From NCBI RefSeq assembly GCF_002813445.1, contig NZ_PHHD01000001.1:6200001-6264000 (forward strand): DNA of 64,000 bases, written 5' to 3'. Within the stretch, counting starts at the first letter, position 1; every line of letters begins with the position of its first letter. Position numbers and translations under genes: made by a program. This DNA is from Pseudomonas tolaasii NCPPB 2192. GTDB lineage: Bacteria > Pseudomonadota > Gammaproteobacteria > Pseudomonadales > Pseudomonadaceae. The notes under the pieces are model-generated. The model searched no databases, was not told the origin of the DNA, and saw only the letters and a list, made by a program, of their open reading frames with translations. Shown here in pieces: positions 9,495 through 19,029 of this stretch.

Positions 9495-9742
9495 CTATCA
9501 TACGCCTTTCTCCAAGAGTGCGATTACACCATCCAATTCAGTGCGCCATATAATTACTGATGACGACATTTCAAGTAATAATATGGACAGTAGCTTTAGA
9601 TGAGTTAAGATTTGTGAGCGCACTTCCACAAGAGGTAGCACGCCGCATAAAAAGCCCATCACCCACTAACAGCCACCGATAATAAAATCCCACCCTTGAT
9701 ATTTTCCACAAGCCACAAATTTCAAATACATGATATAGCGCG

Positions 9743-10954
9743 ATGAACAAAAATAAACTTCCACGCCGCATTGCATATGGGATAATTTCGGGAGTAGTTG
9801 TGGGATGCGCATGTCATTTTTTGGCTAATAGCCCAGACCCAGCTAAAGAAATCGCCTCTTATTTCTCCCTCATTACTGATATCATTCTTGCGGATGATCA
9901 AGATGATCATCGGCCCGTTTGTATTTGCAACTTTGGTTGGCGGAATGGCCAGCATGGGCACTTCACGCTCAGTGGAACGAGTGGGCGCGCGCGATGGTGT
10001 GGCTCATTATCGCCTCTTTTTCTTCAATTCTGACAAGCATAATTCAGGCCAACTTTTTCAAGCCAGGGGCCGAACTCAATCTGTCTGCTATTTCTGAGGC
10101 TGGCAGTGCTACATCCGTTGCAGGGAGCGACCTGAGCATCAAGGTTTTTATCAGTCATGTGTTCCCTCGCAACTTTGCCGGGTCACTAGCTAACAACGAA
10201 ATTTCTCAGATCGTAGTGTTTTCAATTTTCTTTGGTTTCGCCACCGTGGCCCTCAAACGTGCGAGCCATTCGGAGGTGGCAGATTGCATTGACGAACTGG
10301 CCAAAATCATGCCAAAACTCACTGAGCTATACCATGAGTTTCGCGCTATTTTGGGGTGTTTGCGACGATCGCATCAGCATTGTCGACTGAAGGCGCCTCG
10401 CTGTTATGGGCTACGGAAAACTTATCGCGCAGTTCTAATTGGGAATTTCCGCACTGTGCCTTTCTCACTTTTGTCGCGGGCTATTTCTTCCTCGGCAATT
10501 CAATCTTCAAACTAGCAAATCTCATTCGCAGCCAATGCTGCAGGCGTTCTCCACTGCGAGCAGCGAATCGGCCTATCCAAAGACTATGGAGACACTTGAA
10601 AAGTTCGGAAACCCAAAGCGGGTTTCCAGCTTTGTGTTGTCCGTGGGTTACTCATTCAACCCTGACGGCTCGATGATGTACCAGGCGTTTGCAATACTCT
10701 TTATCGCCCAAGCTTATAACATTGAACTGAGTATAATGCAGCAGTTCCTGATCCTGTTGACCTTGATGGTAACGAGCGAAGGGATAGCCGATATCGCGCG
10801 TGCGGCATTCGTTGTCGCGACCTCTAGTCTAGCTATGTTCCACACCCCCGAGGCAGACCTATTGCTCATCCTTGGTGTGGAGCAATTCTTGGACATCGGG
10901 CGGACAGCTACCAGTGTTGTAGGTAACAGTGTCGCTACTGCTGTCACTGCCTAG
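9743..10954 (+). pseudogene. Dicarboxylate/amino acid:cation symporter, multiply frameshifted
   Basis: Pieces in changing frames line up along one DctA/GltP-type (DAACS) carrier. They are RIAYGIISGVVVG (start, 9743), FLRMIKMIIGPFVFATLVGG (about 9890-9960), ISHVFPRNFAGSLANNEISQ and IVVFSIFFGFA (about 10150-10240), TIASALSTEGASLL (about 10360), and SFVLSVGYSFNPDGSMMY through MVTSEGIADIARAAFVV to GRTATSVVGNSVATAV at the end (10954). At least four frame changes and the disturbed HP1 region show it is not functional. Intact members take up C4-dicarboxylates or glutamate with sodium or protons. No partner gene remains. Confidence 0.85.
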
Positions 10955-11198
10955 TTTGAGCCAGAAAAACGGCAAGACTCACCGCCAGAAACCATACAGC
11001 CACGCCAATAAAAACAATCTAAAGATACACTTACCAGATACAAGACAAATTCAAACACCCGAATTAATCTTCCAAAAAATAGAGACAAAATCAAATAAAT
11101 CAAATAAATCAACATGCAAGTCAGAAAATACACCGACAACAAAATTAAATCATAGGTAAATTCCCACACAACCTAAAGCGCACTACAACGAGCTCGCA
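10955..11198. other. AT-rich intergenic stretch with short tandem repeat
   Basis: The region is very AT-rich and noncoding. A short direct repeat of the unit TCAAATAAA occurs at about 11092-11112. No promoter or RNA gene is assigned. Confidence 0.4.
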
Positions 11199-12513
11199 AT
11201 GAATATAACAAAACAACAAAACTAGCCCTACTAATTCTCCTGATAACAGTAACGGGTAACTGCTCGTCTAAGACAAACAACAGCACCACTCCACCACCAA
11301 CCACTTTAGATCTAGCCGACTCTCACTTTCACATTTCAAACTATTCTTTTCAGAGTACAACTTTACGGAACCTGGCAAGCAAATACATGACGACCCGCAT
11401 TGCTCGCTCCGTCGTCATGCCACTCCCATTGCTACAAAAATGGGACAGCTTCGAAAGTTACTAAGCCGACTCCAAAGGAGCTGCATTTGGAACTAACCAT
11501 TATACCAGACCAAAATACAGACTCTATTATTATTCATTGGCCGACGCCATGTACGCTAAAGAACATCTTGAATTACGTGAAAATTATCAAGAGCGACTAA
11601 ACCTCATAATCACCCGATTTAACCCGATGGGCCGTTATGCTAACCAACACTTAAAGATAGCAATATCTTACATACCCAGGTTCACTTTTTGGAGTTAGTG
11701 AATTTACAATCCACACAGAATTAGTCTCAATATAATCGCTGAAGACCCAGTCTAACTCACTGCAAAGGAGCACACTCCAAGTGGCATTCACCGCGCTGAT
11801 GGGACAATGTCTTTATCGGCCGAATCGCTTTCTGATCTACTTTAGGAGGCAGGCAAGATACGTCTTGTTGCGACTCTTCATAATGTCATATATAACTCTG
11901 ATGGAACCCACACCGGCGAGATAAAAACACTTCATCTTGAACGAAATTATGAAGCAGAGTTAACATCACTTTTTCGAACGCACCTGACACGGTTACGATT
12001 TTTGCTCACACAGGCTTGGGACGGTTTGTAAAACCAACCAAAGCCCCCTTGAAAACTGTTAGTCGGGTATTAGAGAGCTGTAATAACTGGGTGGTAATCA
12101 TTTCATGGTACCGTGCAGGAAACAACTATTCACCCTAGTCCAACAATGCCTTCTACTGATGAGTGGGTCGTATTTTAAGAAAAACATCAGGACCGAGCGC
12201 CTTGTGGATCTGACACTGTTATTTTTGGACGAAACAAATTTGATGGCATTGCTGAGCCCGATATCGCAGTCATACCCGATAAGTTGATGAAAGCCACGGA
12301 CTATGGGAGCGTTTCTCATATTCCCGAGTCGGTATTTTCAAAGCTATCACCCCAGGCCTCCTCGAAGACAAGGTTTGATAATTATGTTCGCATTTTTAAC
12401 ATGCTCGTCCAAAGGTGCGTAATTGGGAGCACCTCCACAAAAAGGATGAAGTATCCCAGCGATTCAGCAGGCTCGGAGCTTGGCCGGCTTCTCAGGCTGC
12501 CTGGCGGCAGTAG
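11199..12513 (+). pseudogene. Lipoprotein amidohydrolase, heavily decayed
   Basis: The start at 11199 is followed, after a frame change, by a lipoprotein-type signal (LALLILLITVTGNCSS, lipobox ending in Cys) and a Thr/Pro linker. Then come fragments of a TIM-barrel metal-dependent hydrolase: DLADSHFHISNYSFQSTTL with the HxH metal motif, RIARSVVMPLPLLQKWDSFE, LNLIITRFNPMGRYANQHLK, HTGLGRFVKPTKA-like pieces at about 12012-12050, CNNWVV near 12080, FGRNKFDGIAEPDIAVIPD across frames near 12225-12280, then LMKATDYGSV and ending at the TAG at 12511. Many indels and stops show a dead gene. The family order is complete, so it decayed in place rather than being truncated. Confidence 0.72.
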
Positions 12514-13122
12514 GCTTCTGAGCGACAGGCCGTATCGATAGCCTTCCATTTGGAGTCGGGACTGTGTTTCATACTTTGGACACGAACACTCCTTCGGCTC
12601 GATCTGAGCTTACTCGAAGTGTTGTTGTTAACGGGGTGGACCCCCTACTTGATGGGAACGCCATCCATTACCTACTGTTGGGCGAACTTACCGCGTTTTC
12701 CTGACCTTGAATCATCTGAGAAACAGACACTTCTATGGAAAGAGAACTGAACGAAGCTCAACGCCTCAGCGAGATGAGGGCTGAAGCTAAGCACCCTGCC
12801 GCAGGCAGTTCACCCCAAGGGCCTGCAGCGAGTAATTTCTGTAGGGACTGTGAAAAGGACCGAGGTCAACGGTTCGTATTACCCTGCCTTCTCTAGTGGC
12901 GCGACGCCGACACGCGAGTTTCTTAGACATTGCACCGTGCACCTGAAGGATTGCGATTCGATCAACGGTTACACCGTCAGTCCATAAAATGGAGATCCGT
13001 CACAACCAGACACTTCGACTATATGTAACAGCATGCGCTACGAACCGCTCAAGATGCCGGCGAGAGTGTAATAGTAGATCGCGAACGACCAGGTCTACCT
13101 CCAAGAGTAGAGCCGGTTGTAT
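12514..13122 (+). other. Decayed sequence, unassigned
   Basis: Short protein-like pieces on the plus strand (FGVGTVFHTLDTNTPSARSE near 12550; MRYEPLKMPARV ending at 13068) suggest further gene decay downstream of the amidohydrolase. I could not assign a family, and no frame is open for long. This stretch should be read as noncoding in its present state. Confidence 0.35.
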
Positions 13123-13155
13123 AAGGCCTAAATATGCACTGCCGGCCTTTTTTTT
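13123..13155 (+). terminator. Possible rho-independent terminator
   Basis: AAGGCC at 13123-13128 pairs with GGCCTT at 13144-13149 and eight T follow the stem. The stem is short with a 15-base loop, so confidence is modest. It lies at the end of the decayed region. Confidence 0.4.
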
Positions 13156-13526
13156 GGGCGCAGAGCTCTAGTTTTGGTCCCATTGAGCAAAACTCTGCTC
13201 CCTGCCCAGCTCCACCATCCGAGAGCGCTCTGTTCCGTTACTATAGTCTGCAGAAAACCCTAGAGAATACCGCAAATCCTCGGTTTCAAGGCGCCCCTCA
13301 CAGTAAGCGAGGCTGGCCACCACTCGACGACAACGGATGGTATTCACCGAGCGAGACCTTTGGAGCCATTCACCGCAACGCACGGGCACATTCTATTTCG
13401 TGATCGCCTGGCCACTCCAGGTTTGCCTTACGGCTCGCGGGAGTTTGGTATGCGGACTCTACGGCTATTTTCTGACATTAACCCAGGCGCGCTGAGTCTC
13501 AGCCTGCCTCTGACTTTCCGCAAGCC

Positions 13527-13754
13527 TCACGCAACAGCGCCATGGCATCCGGCGCCATGGGCGCGGTCATCAACGATCTGTAGGTCCAGCACGCATCGCT
13601 CTGCTGGCGCGCAGGACGCAGCTCCGAGGGGCTGTCGGAGCAACCCGCGAGCTTGGCCAACAGGGCCGGTGCGATCCATGGCCTCATGCCATTGCTCAAA
13701 TGTCTGGTGTCGGACGGATGATAAGTCATGTTTCAGGGATGCACTGGTGTCCAT
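13527..13754 (-). pseudogene. Possible remnant of a regulator N-terminus (AraC-type?)
   Basis: The minus-strand piece starting at 13754 (SLKHDLSSVRHQTFEQWHEAMDRT) resembles the start of AraC-family proteins with the AraC-binding-like N-domain. It loses similarity within 40 codons and the frame breaks. A regulator divergent from the hydrolase gene at 13847 would be a normal layout. The assignment is tentative. The rest of 13156-13846 shows no gene. Confidence 0.3.
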
Positions 13755-13846
13755 GATCCGGAACAGCGCGTCCCGATTTCGGTGCTATTCTTCTCTCGTC
13801 GCCCCAGCGAGAATATCCGCTCCTTCCCTGCTCGGATTCAACTCTC

Positions 13847-14659
13847 ATGCCTATGCTGCTGACCTCGGACACCGTTTCCCTGCACTACAATGACTGGGGC
13901 CACGGCCGCCCCGTGGTGCTGATCCATGGCTGGCCGATGTCGTCTGCCAGTTGGGATCACCATGCCACCCGCCTGGCCGAGTCCGGTTACCGCGTAATCA
14001 GTTATGACCGCCGCGGTTTCGGACGCTCCGACCAGCCTTGGAGCGGCTATGACTACAACACACTCAGCGACGACCTCGCGCAACTGATTGAGCACTTGGA
14101 CCTGCAAGATGTCACGCTGGTGGGGTATTCGATGGGGGCCGGCGAAGTGGCACGTTACCTGACCCGTCACGGCGACCGCCGCATCGCAGCGATCGTGCTG
14201 CTGGCTGGGGTGACACCGCAACTGGCCAGTTCCCCAGGCAACCCCGACGGCATGCCGCCGGCAGCCTTCGACGGTTTGATGCAGGCGTTGCGTCAGGATC
14301 GACAGCGCTTCTTTGGGGACTATGCGCAGGCCTCGTTCTCGGAGCCGGGGCTGCGCAACTGGTATCTGGCCCAGACTTACCAGTCCTCTGAGCACGCTAT
14401 CGCAGCCTGCGCCCAAGCCTGGTACGCCACCGATTTTCGCCAGGACTTGGCTGGAATCAAGGTGCCGACCTTGATCCTGCATGGCGCCCGCGATGAGAGC
14501 GCCCCACCTGCGACTACCGGCCGGCTGGCAGCGCAGATGATCGGGCATTCGCAGTACCTCGAATATCCCGAAGCCGGCCATTACCTAATGATCGAGCAAA
14601 AGGGCGCCGTGCTCCGCGATCTGCTGGCGTTTCTTGCGGGCGACAGGTCAATCGACTGA
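13847..14659 (+). CDS. Alpha/beta hydrolase (non-heme chloroperoxidase/esterase type)
   Basis: A 270-residue alpha/beta hydrolase with a complete triad: Ser95 in the elbow GYSMG, Asp216 in HGARDESAP and His245 in EAGHYLM. The oxyanion-hole motif is HGWP (27-30). The pattern IHGWPMSSASWD..YDRRGFGRSDQPW..GYDYNTLSDDL is that of the cofactor-free haloperoxidase/perhydrolase group, whose normal role is usually ester or lactone hydrolysis. No signal peptide, so cytoplasmic. It converges with the LysR gene downstream, overlapping it by 12 bases. GC is high and core-like, unlike the decayed genes to its left. The substrate is unknown. Confidence 0.88.
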   Translation: MPMLLTSDTVSLHYNDWGHGRPVVLIHGWPMSSASWDHHATRLAESGYRVISYDRRGFGRSDQPWSGYDYNTLSDDLAQLIEHLDLQDVTLVGYSMGAGEVARYLTRHGDRRIAAIVLLAGVTPQLASSPGNPDGMPPAAFDGLMQALRQDRQRFFGDYAQASFSEPGLRNWYLAQTYQSSEHAIAACAQAWYATDFRQDLAGIKVPTLILHGARDESAPPATTGRLAAQMIGHSQYLEYPEAGHYLMIEQKGAVLRDLLAFLAGDRSID

Positions 14660-15550
14660 GAATCCGTGACTGAGCGTCTGATCGGGGAAGGCTTCGCACA
14701 GGTAATCGGTGAACGCCGAGACTTTGCGACTAACCAGCCGACGCGAGGCATGCAGGGCCCATAGCTCGATCGGCCTGTCGGGCATGCGCCCCCAGATCGA
14801 CAGCTTCGCCAATTGCTCATCGCGCAGCAACAAGGATCGAGGGATCAACGCGGCCCCCGCGCCGGCGAGCACCGCATCCCGGATCATGATCAACGATGAC
14901 AGGCGCAGGCGCACATTAGGCATCACCGCGCCTAGTGCGTCACCGTCCTGGTAGTACCAGGGCCCGTTATCGAACCGGTTGGCCAACGCCACGACCGGTA
15001 CCTCGGCAATCTCGCCGCTGCTATATGCGGTGGGTCGAGGCAAAGCTGCCGGCGCCACGAGCAGCATGTCATCGCGGGCAAAACAGCGCCCCACCAGCAG
15101 TGCGTCCGCCCTGGGATTGACGCGGATCACTACGTCGTAACCTTCCTCGACCAGATCGACATTGCGGTCTTCGGCGGTGATATCCAAGCGTACTTGCGGA
15201 TAGCGTTGGGCAAAACCTACAGCCAGGCGCCCAAGCAAGGTATGGGAGAACAGTACCGGGGCACTGACCCGCAGGTGACCGCGTGGACCGCTCTGCCCTG
15301 CCGACACAAGTTCACCCGCCTCGACGATATCGTCGAGCAAGCCTTGGGTGCGGTCGTGCAGCACCTGTCCCTCCTCAGTCAGGCGCAAAGACCGTGCCCC
15401 GCGCTCCAGAAGCCGAACGCCCAAGCTTAGCTCGAGGTCCATGACACGCCGCGAAAGCGTGGCCTTGGGACGTCCACTGAGGCGGCTGGCCTTGCCGAAA
15501 CCGCCATGGGCTGCAACGAGGTTGAAGTCCGCCAAGGCTGAAAGGTCCAT
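14648..15550 (-). CDS. LysR family regulator, divergent from the OYE gene
   Basis: A 300-residue LysR protein. The HTH occupies residues 1-58 (DFNLVAAHGGFGKASRLSGRPKATLSRRV, split here only by the family pattern) and the effector domain follows (VDLVEEGYDVVIRVNPRAD; VLAGAGAALIPRSL). The ATG at 15550 is preferred over a GTG at 15553. It is transcribed away from the ene-reductase gene at 15670 with 119 bases between, and very probably regulates it. Its last codons overlap the convergent hydrolase gene. Confidence 0.9.
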   Translation of the reverse strand: MDLSALADFNLVAAHGGFGKASRLSGRPKATLSRRVMDLELSLGVRLLERGARSLRLTEEGQVLHDRTQGLLDDIVEAGELVSAGQSGPRGHLRVSAPVLFSHTLLGRLAVGFAQRYPQVRLDITAEDRNVDLVEEGYDVVIRVNPRADALLVGRCFARDDMLLVAPAALPRPTAYSSGEIAEVPVVALANRFDNGPWYYQDGDALGAVMPNVRLRLSSLIMIRDAVLAGAGAALIPRSLLLRDEQLAKLSIWGRMPDRPIELWALHASRRLVSRKVSAFTDYLCEAFPDQTLSHGFSVD

Positions 15551-15669
15551 CACTGATCCATTTATGAGACATTAAGTCCAAATATTAAACCCTACTCACA
15601 GAATACGGAACAGAATAATCTGTGTCTCACGCGTACGCTTCACCTCAACTCATCCGCAGGAGATACCTT

Positions 15670-16731
15670 ATGACCTCGCTCTGGGACCCTATCCAGCTCG
15701 GCAACCTCAACCTGACACATCGCCTGGCCATGTCACCCTTGACCCGCAGCCGTGCGCTGCCCGGCGGCACTCCAGGCCCGTTGGCCGCGGAATACTACGG
15801 CCAGCGCGCCTCACTGGGGCTGTTGATCAGCGAAGGAACACAACCCAGTGCCGATGGCCAGGGCTTTCTCGACTCCCCGGGGCTGCACAGCGATGCTCAC
15901 GTGGCTGGCTGGCGTCAGGTCAGCGATGCGGTGCATGACGGCGGTGGCCATCTGTTCATCCAACTGATGCATGCCGGCCGCATGTCACATCCATCCAACA
16001 CCGCCCACGGCCGTCAGGCTCTGGCGCCATCGGCGATCGCTCCAGACGCGCAGATCTTTACACCCCAGGGCATGCAGCAAGTGCCAGCGCCGCGCGCCAT
16101 GAGTGAGCAGGACATTCGTACTACTGTGAGCGATTTCCGTCAGGCTGCAGCCCGTGCCATCGAAGCGGGTGCTGACGGCGTGGAGATACACGGCGCCAAT
16201 GGTTACCTGATCCAGCAGTTCCTGGCTGTCAATGCCAACCAGCGGGACGACGCCTACGGCGGCTCGATCCTGCGACGCCTGCGCTTCGCGCTCGAAGTGA
16301 TTGATGCCGTGGTGGCCGAGATCGGCGCCGAGCGTACGGGAATTCGTCTATCGCCGGGTTCAGCACTGGGTGGTATCGCAGAAGGGCCGGAGCACGCCGA
16401 GCTATATCGTACGCTGGTTGCCGAGTTGGCACAACGCAACCTGGCGTACCTGCACCTAGCCCACAACGGGGATGACGTCCTACTCAAGACGCTGCGCCAG
16501 GCATGGCCAGGCGTACTGCTGGTCAATCGGGTGAACCGCGCCCGCGAACACCTGGCAGCCGACATCGAGGCCGGGCTTGCCGATATGGCACCTGTCGGGC
16601 GCTGGGCGCTGGCGAACCCAGATCTGGTACAGCGTCTGCGTGATGAGCTACCGCTGAACGAAGCCGACCCGCAAACCTTCTACGGGGGCGGCGCGAAAGG
16701 GTATACGGATTATCCGTTACTGGAGACCTAA
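15670..16731 (+). CDS. Alkene reductase, old yellow enzyme family
   Basis: A 353-residue FMN-dependent ene-reductase of the N-ethylmaleimide/xenobiotic reductase class, which reduces activated C=C bonds with NAD(P)H. Visible signatures are NRLAMSPLTRSRA-like HRLAMSPLTRSRA at the FMN site, FIQLMHAGRMSHP, the substrate-binding H174-x-x-N177 in EIHGANGYLIQQFL, NQRDDAYGGS, and a barrel end where the FMN-phosphate segment reads VGRWALANPDLVQR. The start at 15670 has AGGAG eight bases upstream; a longer frame from 15622 lacks family support. The divergent LysR gene is its likely regulator, a common electrophile-response layout. Confidence 0.92.
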   Translation: MTSLWDPIQLGNLNLTHRLAMSPLTRSRALPGGTPGPLAAEYYGQRASLGLLISEGTQPSADGQGFLDSPGLHSDAHVAGWRQVSDAVHDGGGHLFIQLMHAGRMSHPSNTAHGRQALAPSAIAPDAQIFTPQGMQQVPAPRAMSEQDIRTTVSDFRQAAARAIEAGADGVEIHGANGYLIQQFLAVNANQRDDAYGGSILRRLRFALEVIDAVVAEIGAERTGIRLSPGSALGGIAEGPEHAELYRTLVAELAQRNLAYLHLAHNGDDVLLKTLRQAWPGVLLVNRVNRAREHLAADIEAGLADMAPVGRWALANPDLVQRLRDELPLNEADPQTFYGGGAKGYTDYPLLET

Positions 16732-16754
16732 TCAGACGGCTCGAGGATCATGGG

Positions 16755-16787
16755 AAGTCCGTATTTCTCTGCTCGGTATACGGACTT
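16755..16787. repeat. Inverted repeat after the ene-reductase gene
   Basis: AAGTCCGTAT and ATACGGACTT form a perfect 10-base stem with a 13-base loop, 24 bases after the stop codon. No T run follows, so it may be a processing or rho-linked hairpin rather than a classical terminator. Confidence 0.5.
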
Positions 16788-16919
16788 GCATGGATAGTCA
16801 TAGCTTTCTCCACCAACACCGTATCGACCATTACCGTGAAAAGATGGATGATCAACTCCCTGGCATAGTCCTTACTGAAAGAGGTGTAACATTAATAGAA
16901 TAGCCGATCAGTTTGTGGA

Positions 16920-18570
16920 CTAGGACCTGGCGCTGGCGATCCGGGGATCGTTGCTAGTGAGATCAGATTGCCAGTCGGACCGTCGAAGTAGATTGGGAAA
17001 TTGCTCGACGGCTTTGACGACCACGGCCTCGCTCGAACGACAGGAGAGGAAGTGAAACAGCATCCAATTGCGGTGCAATTCGTAGAGCGTTGTCTGGATG
17101 ACCAGCATATCTCGAATGAGCGGGGAGCCCTCGAAAGTGTAACTGCTCAGGATGGTGTCGATAGTCGCGCCTCGTATGAGCGCCGCCATCATATGGGGCT
17201 TCTGGCGCAGAACCTCCGTTAGGGCATCGGAGATCGTCGGATGGGCGAACGTCCATTTTGATCCGGGAAGCTTCAAGAACAAGCCCTTCAGCTCAGCGAA
17301 ACAATCCTGAATCTTAGTGAGAGTGTATCCAGTCAGCTCAGCGACCGCCTGTGCGGCCGAAGGATCATGATCGCTAGGATCTAATCAGGCCTGATGGACA
17401 TACACGAGGATGAGCGCGGCCTGCAGGATCATCTAAGGCGTTGACGGTAACAATAAGCGCTCTGTCGGCTCCCTCATAAAGCGCACGAGTGAGCTTTCGC
17501 TGGGCGCTAGGCCCTAGGTGAAGCTTGGGCCGCCAAGACGTGCGGCGACCCAAGGGGGGGGAAATCGCGAACCGTAGCGACAGCGGTTAGATTCTCGAAC
17601 GCCAGCTCTGGCTTTGCTCACCAAAATTTACATGATTATAGAGAATCTGCGTCTTCTCTTCGAACGTCGACTCGCCGTCATCCACCACGGCGCTAAGGCC
17701 TGCGAATTAGGCAAGGTTGCGCTGCCCGAGCTGGCGCCGCGCCGCTTCATAGATATGTTTTCGGAAAGTTAGAAGAAATCGATTGCCATGCTTGATCGCG
17801 GCCCGCAACTTGGAGAAGGCAGACGTCCAGTCCTGCACATATTCGTCGCGCAGCACACTGGGGCCGAAGGCATCGTCGATCCAGAAGAAGCGCTCTGGAT
17901 CATTAGGATTCCAACCGGCCTCAAAGTCGCGCGGTCCGGTTAGAGCAAGTACGGTATTGTCTGGATTTTCCGACGCCATGGTCGACACGATGGCGCCAAT
18001 CGCGGATCTACCGGGATTACCGAGTAGCAGTACAACTCCGTGCTCAGAGCTCGCGTCAACCGCATCCCGATGAGCCTAGGTAGGAACATAGGTGCGAAGC
18101 TTTGGAATTCAGCTGTCAAGCAACGCCCGGCTCTGTTCGCTGAGCCGCTCATCTACGATCGAGGTGAGGTCGCCTAGGCCGTAGACCTGCGGAAAGAGGG
18201 CCCGGAGGCGCGAGCTGCTCCTGATAATACGTACGACATACTAGCGACCGAGAATGTGCGGCTTACGCACACCAATCGCGCGGAATTTAGCACGCATTGC
18301 GGCTGCCACGGGCGCATCTACACTCATGTTCGTCATGAAGGCGTAGGCCTCGGCTTGACCGGCTTTGACCAGCTCCTCGACATGGGCAATTTCGGTAGCG
18401 ATATCACTGAGCTTCAATGCCTTTGTTGCATCGGACGCTGACCGCCGTCTTGATCTTCGCGGAAGATTTCCACGGGCCGGCCAAGCACGACTTCGCATAC
18501 CCGGGAGCATAGATGCTGAAATGCGCACCAGCCGATGGTGTGAAGTGCTAGGTCGCTCCAAGGACCGTTT
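16920..18570 (-). pseudogene. nSTAND3-type NTPase protein, decayed and C-terminally truncated
   Basis: Minus-strand fragments in shifting frames read as one large ATPase. They are HTIGWCAFQHLCSRVCEVVL and RPVEIFREDQDGGQ (N-domain, about 18440-18550), ALKLSDIATEIAHVEELVKA and RAKFRAIGVRKPHILGR (to 18241), a P-loop region near 18000 (HGVVLLLGNPG) whose GKS codons appear lost, RFFWIDDAFGPSVLRDEYVQ (Walker B-like, about 17860-17910), KTQILYNHVNFGEQSQSW (about 17630) and SKWTFAHPTISDALTEVLRQ to the end at 16920. Proteins of this architecture are large STAND-like NTPases of islands, suspected of defence or signalling roles. Stops, frameshifts and a missing C-terminal part make it dead. Confidence 0.68.
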
Positions 18571-19029
18571 GCTCTACGTTCGGGCAGTACAGGAGACCTG
18601 ATTAACAGAGTCTCTCCCGTCATGATGTGGCAACAACACGAGAAATGCCAAGCGGCGCAAGAGAGATTCGCCCGCCTGCGGGGACGCAATCGGCATCCAA
18701 ACTAAAACGATATTTACAGAAGCAACGCAATGCCACCTCTCTAGCTGACGGCAGACTATTAGGAGGATCCATGAAAAGCCTAACGCCGCACGCTAGTAGT
18801 CGAGTGATTGTCTCAGGCGCCAAGCAACCCCACGGAGAAATACCTCCCCTTTGATTCGTATGCGATTTCGTCGCACCAGTTGATCGCATTGGTAGCACTC
18901 ACCGGTGCTCCACACTTTGGCTTTCTCGAAGCCCCTCTTCCCCGATCGGCGACCAGCCGCAGTATGTGAATCATTGGTCTTATCAAATCTATCCTCCCTG
19001 ACCTTGATCGCATAGCCTGAATCGGACTG
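18571..19029. other. Intergenic region, nothing recognised
   Basis: About 460 bases between the decayed NTPase and the integrase stop. Short overlapping frames occur on both strands with no ribosome binding sites or family motifs. Confidence 0.45.

Noticed and set aside
13360..13893. Plus-strand frame leading into the alpha/beta hydrolase gene
   Set aside because: It overlaps the hydrolase start in another frame, has Arg/Ser/Pro-rich composition and no ribosome binding site.
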